This document shows, one piece after another, positions 1-4,646 of a stretch of 6,073 bases of DNA. Each line of letters opens with the position of its first letter. Position 1 is the first letter of the stretch. Under the pieces are notes generated by a model, which was not told the DNA's origin, ran no database searches, and saw nothing but the letters and a program-made list of their open reading frames with translations. The position numbers were made by a program, and so were the translations under genes. Origin of the DNA: Candidatus Woesearchaeota archaeon (lineage in GTDB: Archaea; Nanobdellota; Nanobdellia; Woesearchaeales; JAUUYB01); the NCBI GenBank assembly GCA_030590605.1, contig JAUUYB010000068.1:1-6073 (forward strand), given 5' to 3'.

Positions 1-186
1 GAGGAAGAGCTGGAGTACATTTTTTGAGAAGACCCAGTGTTCATCTATCCTTTTTAGGGTCTCGAAGTTCGCGAATTTCATCGCGGTCATCTTCTTGTAT
101 TTGAGCATGTAGAAATGCGTGAAGACTATGAACGGCAGTATGAAAAGGGCGAAGAGATAGTACGGGTTCTCGAAGAATATTCTCAT
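1..186 (-). CDS. BatA-type membrane protein, N-terminal part (3' end lies outside the window)
   Basis: The first 62 codons of a membrane protein can be read before the left edge. It begins MRIFFENPYYLFALFILP and has a hydrophobic first transmembrane segment at about residues 8-28. A basic stretch follows (KYKKMTAMKFANFETLKRI), and a second hydrophobic segment begins near residue 56 (NVLQLFL). This F-NP-YYLF-L start, then a TM helix, a basic patch and a 'F-NF' element, matches the BatA / aerotolerance-regulator N-terminal family; such proteins usually carry a VWA domain between TM helices. The ATG overlaps the DUF58 stop by one base (TGATG), and a GGGGG Shine-Dalgarno-like stretch sits 7 bases upstream, so the start is well supported. 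Position directly after moxR and DUF58 fits the family's usual operon order. The VWA domain is not in the window, so whether it is present is inferred from family and context. Confidence 0.8.
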   Translation of the reverse strand, partial: MRIFFENPYYLFALFILPFIVFTHFYMLKYKKMTAMKFANFETLKRIDEHWVFSKNVLQLFL

Positions 187-1073
187 CAATCAGCCCCCTG
201 GTTTCGTATTCCGAGGAAGTTCATCATCTTTTCATCGAAAGGTTCGCTTGTGGTGAGAGCGAGGAATGATCCGCCTACCCTGTCGAAACTCTTCTTGACC
301 ATATCTATCCTGTGTTGGTTCCTCTTGTTGTAATCATATGCAGATGTCCAGGAGTCGATGACCCTGACTTCTCCGGTAAACGGGTCCTTGACTGTGATGA
401 GGCCGATATCATTTGGTATGGAGATGTCTACCGGATCGCTTATCATTATCCCTACAGCATCCATGCTTTGCGGGATCGCTGCCAGATATCTTGAGAAGTC
501 TTGGTCTATGGAGATGAAATCTGAGATGATGATGACGATATTGACTTCTTTCTGGGCCTCGTTGCACTTGAATATCGGTTCGATCATGTTGGACATGCCG
601 CCGAACGACTCGAAGTTGTAAAGTGTTTCCTGGATTACGCCGAACGAACCGACACCGTCTGTCGGTGGAATCTGTTTTACGATCTGGTCGTTGAAGATTG
701 ATAGTCCGACTTTGTCTTGGTTGTTTAGGATTCCGAAACACATCGACGCAAGGAGTTCGAAGGAGTATTCGATTTTTAGTTTTTCCCTTGTACCGAATAC
801 CATGCTGGAGCTTGTGTCGACGAGGAATAGTACTGACAGGCTTTTGTCTTCTTGGAACATCCTTACTTGGAGTTTCCCTGCTCGAAGCGAGGCCTTCCAA
901 TCTATGAGCCTTGCATCGTCAGAAGGGAGGTATTCTCGGAAATGATCGAACTCAAGAGCTTTCTTGACGATGACTGGTTTATGGCCGAGCATCGCTAGTT
1001 CTACGTGTTTGTTTTGCAGATTCCGCACGTCGATGAGAGGAATCTTAGGTTCGAGATCGAGTACAAGTTTCAT
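186..1073 (-). CDS. DUF58 family protein with VWA-like fold, compact soluble form
   Basis: A 295-residue protein. The DUF58 signature is clear at residues 45-64: FREYLPSDDARLIDWKASLR, with R46, Y48, D52/D53, R55 and D58-W59. A VWA-like domain follows, with the metal-site motif D86-x-S88-x-S90 (LVDTSSSM) after a hydrophobic strand, and a second strand ending in D185 (IVIIISDFI). The usual MIDAS threonine position appears to be S161 in GGMSNM. No transmembrane helix is visible, whereas many bacterial DUF58 proteins begin with a hydrophobic hairpin; this looks like the short cytoplasmic version. DUF58 proteins accompany MoxR ATPases and are thought to serve as adaptors or substrates in complex maturation, but the precise role is unknown. 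The ATG lies one base after the moxR stop, and the stop overlaps the start of the BatA-type gene, so translation is probably coupled along the operon. Confidence 0.9.
   Translation of the reverse strand: MKLVLDLEPKIPLIDVRNLQNKHVELAMLGHKPVIVKKALEFDHFREYLPSDDARLIDWKASLRAGKLQVRMFQEDKSLSVLFLVDTSSSMVFGTREKLKIEYSFELLASMCFGILNNQDKVGLSIFNDQIVKQIPPTDGVGSFGVIQETLYNFESFGGMSNMIEPIFKCNEAQKEVNIVIIISDFISIDQDFSRYLAAIPQSMDAVGIMISDPVDISIPNDIGLITVKDPFTGEVRVIDSWTSAYDYNKRNQHRIDMVKKSFDRVGGSFLALTTSEPFDEKMMNFLGIRNQGAD
194..198 (-). promoter_or_regulatory. Shine-Dalgarno-like site for the BatA-type gene
   Basis: GGGGG followed by CTGAT lies 7 bases before the ATG at 186. It resembles the archaeal GGAGGTGAT with two changes. 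It lies within the last codons of the DUF58 gene and supports initiation at the TGATG overlap, as expected for coupled translation. Confidence 0.55.
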
Positions 1074-1074
1074 C

Positions 1075-2124
1075 TTAAAACAAGGATACCTTGTCCATGA
1101 TGTCGTTTATTGCTTCATCAGTCGTGGTCCTGTTGATTTTCGCCTTGAAGTTCAGGATCATCCTGTGTCGGAGAACTTCCATCGACACCGTGCTGACATC
1201 TTCTGGTAGGACATAATGCCTGCCTCTGATCAGGGCTTGTGCTTTCGAGGAGGTGTAGATATTGATAGATGCTCTCGGTGATGCGCCTACATCCATGACT
1301 TCGGCATGGATAAGGTTGTATTTGTACGGCTGTCTCGTCGCTTCAACGACTTTGGCCATATACTCCTTGATTGCAGGGTGGACATATACCTTTTTTGCGA
1401 GATTAGCGATATCGATGAGGTCTTTTGGGGTAAGTAGTTGAGTGAGTTTGAAATCCTTGAGTTCAGAGGTGTTAAGGTTCTTCTCCATGATGACAAGTTC
1501 GTTTTTTAGATCAGGGTATGTTACATTCACTTTGAAGATGAACCTGTCTAACTGAGCTTCTGGAAGTGGGTAGGTACCGAGTGTCTCGAGTGGGTTCTGG
1601 GTGGCTATGACGAGAAATGGTCCTGGGAGTGCATGGGTCTCTTTACCTATGGTTACGCTTCTCTCCTGCATCGCTTCGAGCAGGGCTGACTGCACTTTAG
1701 GTGGTGCCCTGTTGATTTCGTCTGCGAGGAGGAGGTTGCAGAAGATTGGGCCTTTTATGACTTCAAACCCTTTTTTTTCGCTGTAGCTCACGATTCCTGT
1801 GATATCCGATGGGAGCAGGTCTGGTGTGAACTGGACCCTTCCGAATTTACAGTTGATTACGTCTGCAAGGGTTCTCGCAAGGACGGTCTTACCGATTCCT
1901 GGGACTCCCTCGAGGAGGATGTGGCCGTTTGAGATGAACGCTCTAAGGATTGTTTCGATGAGTTTATCCTGGCCTAGGATAACTTTTCCGATCTCTTGTT
2001 TGACCAGTTCTATCTTCTCTGCGCATTCCTTTACCTGTTTCTTGAATGCGTGGATATCTTTTTTGCTCATCGCATCGACCATGGAGGTTATTTCATTTTC
2101 CTTTTTATATATCTTGTTAACCAT
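1075..2124 (-). CDS. moxR: MoxR family AAA+ ATPase
   Basis: A AAA+ ATPase of the MoxR group, 349 residues from the chosen ATG. Visible motifs, numbered from that ATG: Walker A GVPGIGKT at 73-80, Walker B LLLADEI at 131-137 with D135 and E136, the family-typical NRAPPKVQSALLEAMQER after it, sensor 1 ATQNP at 174-178, LPEAQLDRF at 187-195 containing a probable arginine finger, and sensor 2 GASPRAS with R284. All catalytic elements are intact and the length is slightly above the usual 310-340. MoxR ATPases work with VWA-domain proteins to insert metals into, or remodel, protein complexes. An in-frame ATG at 2208 would add 28 residues (377 in total) but would run 30 bases into the divergent gene. 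The ATG at 2124 has GTGAT eight or nine bases upstream. Starts at 2082 or 2070 are also possible, because the conserved domain begins later. It is the first gene of the moxR-DUF58-BatA operon. Confidence 0.95.
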   Translation of the reverse strand: MVNKIYKKENEITSMVDAMSKKDIHAFKKQVKECAEKIELVKQEIGKVILGQDKLIETILRAFISNGHILLEGVPGIGKTVLARTLADVINCKFGRVQFTPDLLPSDITGIVSYSEKKGFEVIKGPIFCNLLLADEINRAPPKVQSALLEAMQERSVTIGKETHALPGPFLVIATQNPLETLGTYPLPEAQLDRFIFKVNVTYPDLKNELVIMEKNLNTSELKDFKLTQLLTPKDLIDIANLAKKVYVHPAIKEYMAKVVEATRQPYKYNLIHAEVMDVGASPRASINIYTSSKAQALIRGRHYVLPEDVSTVSMEVLRHRMILNFKAKINRTTTDEAINDIMDKVSLF

Positions 2125-2178
2125 TTCATAGTAATCACTAAAATTTAAAAGACAAGAAGTCATAAAAGACTCTATTTT
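2125..2178. promoter_or_regulatory. Divergent intergenic promoter region between moxR and the 2179 gene
   Basis: This 54-base A/T-rich gap is the only place where promoters for both the leftward operon and the rightward gene can fit. On the plus strand TTTAAAAG at 2144-2151, preceded by an A-rich BRE-like CTAAAA, would place transcription start near 2173, only a few bases before the ATG at 2179. No Shine-Dalgarno site precedes that ATG, which suggests a leaderless or nearly leaderless mRNA. On the minus strand ATAAAATA at 2180-2173 would start transcription near 2150, leaving a leader that contains GTGAT before the ATG at 2124. Alternatively, the almost symmetrical TTTTAAATTTT at 2150-2140 serves the minus strand and moxR then starts further in. 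Box assignments are by eye. Confidence 0.5.
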
Positions 2179-3396
2179 ATGGTAGATACTCAGATTGACG
2201 ACCTTCAAAAGAGATTTCGCGCTTTAGGGGAAGAGATGGTGGAGGTCGTAAGGGAGACGAATGAGGGTGTGAGAGAGGTAACTCCATCGATAATGCATAA
2301 CCTTATCAGGATATTCTATGAGTTCTTGAACCGGCTGCTGAACATCCAGGGGTTGTCACCTACAAAGAACTTATCTCATGAGCTGAAAAGGATTGACGAT
2401 CGTATCAGCGAGGCAAGGCAGATAGTTGAGCGGACTGATACCCAGATAAAGGAGACAAAGGACAATAAATCAAGGAAACTTCTTGATAACAAGCTTAAGA
2501 CGACAAAGGAAGAGTTCGCATATCTTGAGCATGTGAAGGAGATTCTAGACGATGATGATAATCGGAAGAAACTCTCTGATTTCCAGGACAATATGCTTTA
2601 TCTCGTGTATGGTGGTCATACTCTTACCCTTGATGAATTTAGGGATATAGGACAGAATATGACCCATCTGATAAGCGTGATGACCGGTTCTAAGAAGTCT
2701 GTTACCCTAGCAGCTCCTGTTGATGTCCCTGTGACTGATGTCCAGGTGAAGGAAAGGGGCAGATTTGGTAGATTTATGGATAGGGTTGCAGAGACAGTGA
2801 CAAAGATTTTTGGTAAGCGGTCGAAGAAGGAACGTATCGAAGGGCTTCCTGAAGAAGCTGAGCCTGAAGTCCATGGTGTTATGGCAAAATTTGTTGGATG
2901 GCTGAAAGGAGGCAAGAAAGAGTCCGTTCCAAAAGTTCCTGAAAAAGACGAGTCTCCTGAAGATGCGATTACTGCCGCTATGAAAGAAGTGGACAAAGAT
3001 GTTCCGCTTCCTGACGATTCTCTTGAAATACCAGTTCCTGAAAAGAATGGATTCTTTGAGATGATGAAAGATAAGCTTTCTCTTGATGCGAACCCTGAAG
3101 AGTTAGAGGCGGATATGATACATCTGGATGGGATAAAGGACGAGATGGAGCACCTTGGTGAGAAAGAGCTTGATACGATCCCTATAATCGATGAGGAGAT
3201 AGATTATCTTCATCATAAGGACGAGGAATTGAAAGCAGATATCATGAAGAAACTATCAGCTGATGATCTTGTAGTAGTAGTGAAGAGTTTCGTCTCAAAA
3301 AAGAGAGAACAGGGATTTTCTGATTCAAACATCAAAAAAGCTCTTAAGCAGAAGAACTGGCCTGTGGATATAATCAAGAACGGATTGAATGCTTGA
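2179..3396 (+). CDS. Uncharacterised charged helical cytoplasmic protein with archaeal C-terminal helical motif
   Basis: I do not recognise a family for this 405-residue protein. There is no signal peptide or transmembrane helix, so it should be cytoplasmic. Residues 1-55 look helical and amphipathic. Residues 64-135 are rich in K, E, D and regularly spaced hydrophobics (HELKRIDDRISEARQIVERT), suggesting a coiled coil or helical hairpin. Residues 190-305 alternate three short basic/hydrophobic segments (193-214, 234-247, 290-302) with acidic and proline-rich linkers likely to be disordered. Residues 307-358 are acidic and helical. Residues 364-403 end in FVSKKREQGFSDSNIKKAL and then WP and II, the small helical motif often found at the ends of archaeal hypothetical proteins. 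The ATG at 2179 has no Shine-Dalgarno site, consistent with leaderless translation. It is divergent from moxR and convergent with the surface-protein pair, so it is probably monocistronic. It may be a scaffold or regulator, but nothing in the sequence proves a function. Confidence 0.85.
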   Translation: MVDTQIDDLQKRFRALGEEMVEVVRETNEGVREVTPSIMHNLIRIFYEFLNRLLNIQGLSPTKNLSHELKRIDDRISEARQIVERTDTQIKETKDNKSRKLLDNKLKTTKEEFAYLEHVKEILDDDDNRKKLSDFQDNMLYLVYGGHTLTLDEFRDIGQNMTHLISVMTGSKKSVTLAAPVDVPVTDVQVKERGRFGRFMDRVAETVTKIFGKRSKKERIEGLPEEAEPEVHGVMAKFVGWLKGGKKESVPKVPEKDESPEDAITAAMKEVDKDVPLPDDSLEIPVPEKNGFFEMMKDKLSLDANPEELEADMIHLDGIKDEMEHLGEKELDTIPIIDEEIDYLHHKDEELKADIMKKLSADDLVVVVKSFVSKKREQGFSDSNIKKALKQKNWPVDIIKNGLNA

Positions 3397-3475
3397 ATTC
3401 TAAGATAAGTTGAACACACAATAACACAATTTCCACTAAAGGTATTTTCTCTAGCTTATTTCTTCTTCTTCTTAA
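3397..3475 (+). terminator. Short convergent junction with a T/C-rich tract, probable terminator of the plus-strand gene
   Basis: Only 59 bases separate the stop codons of the two convergent genes. On the plus strand the sequence from about 3443 to 3474 is strongly T/C-rich (TATTTTCTCT, then TTATTTCTTCTTCTTCTT), the sort of U-rich tract at which archaeal RNA polymerase ends transcription. Most of it lies inside the last codons of the opposing gene, which encode its lysine tail. No hairpin is obvious. The longest pure T run is only four, so the call is tentative. The minus strand has no comparable T-run just past 3456. Confidence 0.3.
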
Positions 3476-4646
3476 ATAATATGATAATGATGATAGTTAT
3501 GAGAAGCAGGATGATGACCATGAGCATCGTGTTGGTGGTGTTAGGACTCATTCCTGGATTTTCTCCTCCTTGGACGACAAGACCTGTTGAGGATATCCCT
3601 ATACTTTCAATGGACACAGTTATCTCCCGTCTGTCTTCTGTTGTCTTGCCCAAATAATTGAGGGTGATGTCCATGTCATATTTTCCGGTTATGACTTTGG
3701 TAGTGTCCCAGTATGCTGCTACTGATTGTTTTCCGAATGCATCGATGTCTACTTCTGAGGTCTTGAATGTGGTATAGATTGTCCCGTCCTTTCCATAGAT
3801 GTCCATGACTGCATAGGCATCAGGGATGAGCTGGTTCCAGTGGCTTTCAAGAAGGAGGTCGAACTTGGCTATCCCTCCGAGCTTGAAATTTCCGACACTG
3901 AGGTCATTGATGGAGATGGTAGGGGTGCCTATTGAGAACCGTTTTGTGTCTATAGAGTTCAGTTCGTCATAGATAAGTGTGAGTCTCGCATCGTAAATTC
4001 CATTCCCTAGCGTGGGTGTCCAAGGTATGATTATGCTCTTCTTTTCTTTTGGCATGAGGCTGACCGGGTCGCTTTTCAGGATTGCGCCTTTATCGCCGAA
4101 GGGTGTGAGGATGTCGATCACTGCAATCGCGCTCTCTATCCGTTTGTTCCCTAGGTTATGGACTTCGACTACGATGTTCGCGGTCTTGCCTGTCTCCATT
4201 CCTGGAACAAAGAGTTTCCCTTCAACATATTTGTCGCCGATTGGAGACATGACTTTCAGTAATGATACGAGTTCTGTATTTGCGGTGATCTTAGTGTCTC
4301 CTGATGATTTGTCTGGGATCGCTAGTATGACTATCTTTGTGGTAAACGTACCTCTTTTATCTAGTGTTTCAGGTAATTCGATCCTGTAAGAGAATATCTT
4401 CTCTTTCTCATCCTTATCTATCTCGAAGAAGCCTGTCGGAAATGATATGTAGTCTTCAAGATCTCCTTGTGCGTATGCTGTGATGGTGAGACTGTTGCCT
4501 TCTGGGTTCAGGATCTTCAGGTTGATGTATTTCTCGAGCGACGGTTCGAAATATTCTTCGACTGTAGGTGGTGAGACTCCTACTGAGAACACTGCTGGCA
4601 CTATGAACAAGAGTGCCAATAGCATGGTCTCAATTCTGTATCGCAT
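3456..4646 (-). CDS. Membrane-anchored surface protein with repeated Ig/CARDB-like domains
   Basis: A 396-residue exported protein. Residues 1-21 form a typical signal peptide: basic MRYR, then the hydrophobic core MLLALLFIVPAVF, with cleavage likely near S21. The extracellular part is beta-rich. A first domain spans about 24-125. Two related Ig/CARDB-like repeats follow at about 141-240 and 246-345; both contain a W-T/D-T...G-Y-D pattern (IPWTPTLGNGIYDARLTL and AYWDTTKVITGKYDMDITL). A short G/N/P-rich stalk leads to a C-terminal transmembrane helix at 374-391 and a cytoplasmic tail of five lysines, giving an outside-facing anchored topology. The start at 4646 is strongly supported by GGTGA six bases upstream. 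It overlaps the upstream surface-protein gene by 17 bases. Such domains usually mediate protein-protein contacts or spacing at the cell surface. No catalytic motif is visible, and only one N-glycosylation sequon occurs (N369), in contrast to its neighbour. Confidence 0.88.
   Translation of the reverse strand: MRYRIETMLLALLFIVPAVFSVGVSPPTVEEYFEPSLEKYINLKILNPEGNSLTITAYAQGDLEDYISFPTGFFEIDKDEKEKIFSYRIELPETLDKRGTFTTKIVILAIPDKSSGDTKITANTELVSLLKVMSPIGDKYVEGKLFVPGMETGKTANIVVEVHNLGNKRIESAIAVIDILTPFGDKGAILKSDPVSLMPKEKKSIIIPWTPTLGNGIYDARLTLIYDELNSIDTKRFSIGTPTISINDLSVGNFKLGGIAKFDLLLESHWNQLIPDAYAVMDIYGKDGTIYTTFKTSEVDIDAFGKQSVAAYWDTTKVITGKYDMDITLNYLGKTTEDRREITVSIESIGISSTGLVVQGGENPGMSPNTTNTMLMVIILLLITIIIIILFKKKKK

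Noticed and set aside
115..333. A 72-codon open frame on the plus strand across the DUF58/BatA junction
   Set aside because: It lies antisense to two overlapping operon genes and shows no plausible domain.
409..900. A 163-codon open frame on the minus strand inside the DUF58 gene
   Set aside because: It overlaps a clear DUF58 coding frame on the same strand. The translation is rich in R, H and P with no recognisable domain, typical of a shifted-frame shadow.
1081..1093. Short inverted repeat CAAGG-ATA-CCTTG near the end of moxR
   Set aside because: The five-base arms fall within the last codons of moxR, directly before the DUF58 start. A terminator there would cut the operon, and the match is short enough to be chance.
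2616..2996. A 126-codon open frame on the minus strand opposite the orphan helical protein
   Set aside because: It is antisense, serine- and phenylalanine-rich as expected from reversed Lys/Glu codons, and has no initiation signal that I can see.
3459..3474. TTC/CTT microsatellite-like run
   Set aside because: It encodes the lysine tail after the C-terminal membrane helix, a normal stop-transfer signal, so no separate repeat function is needed.
4012..4389. A 125-codon open frame on the plus strand opposite the anchored surface protein
   Set aside because: It is antisense to a well-supported gene with signal peptide, domains and TM anchor. Its hydrophobic look comes from reading the opposite strand of beta-rich codons.
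4630..4646. Possibility that the two surface genes are one gene split by a frameshift
   Set aside because: The downstream frame starts with a proper signal peptide preceded by a GGTGA site, and the upstream protein ends at a natural beta-domain end, so two separate genes fit better.
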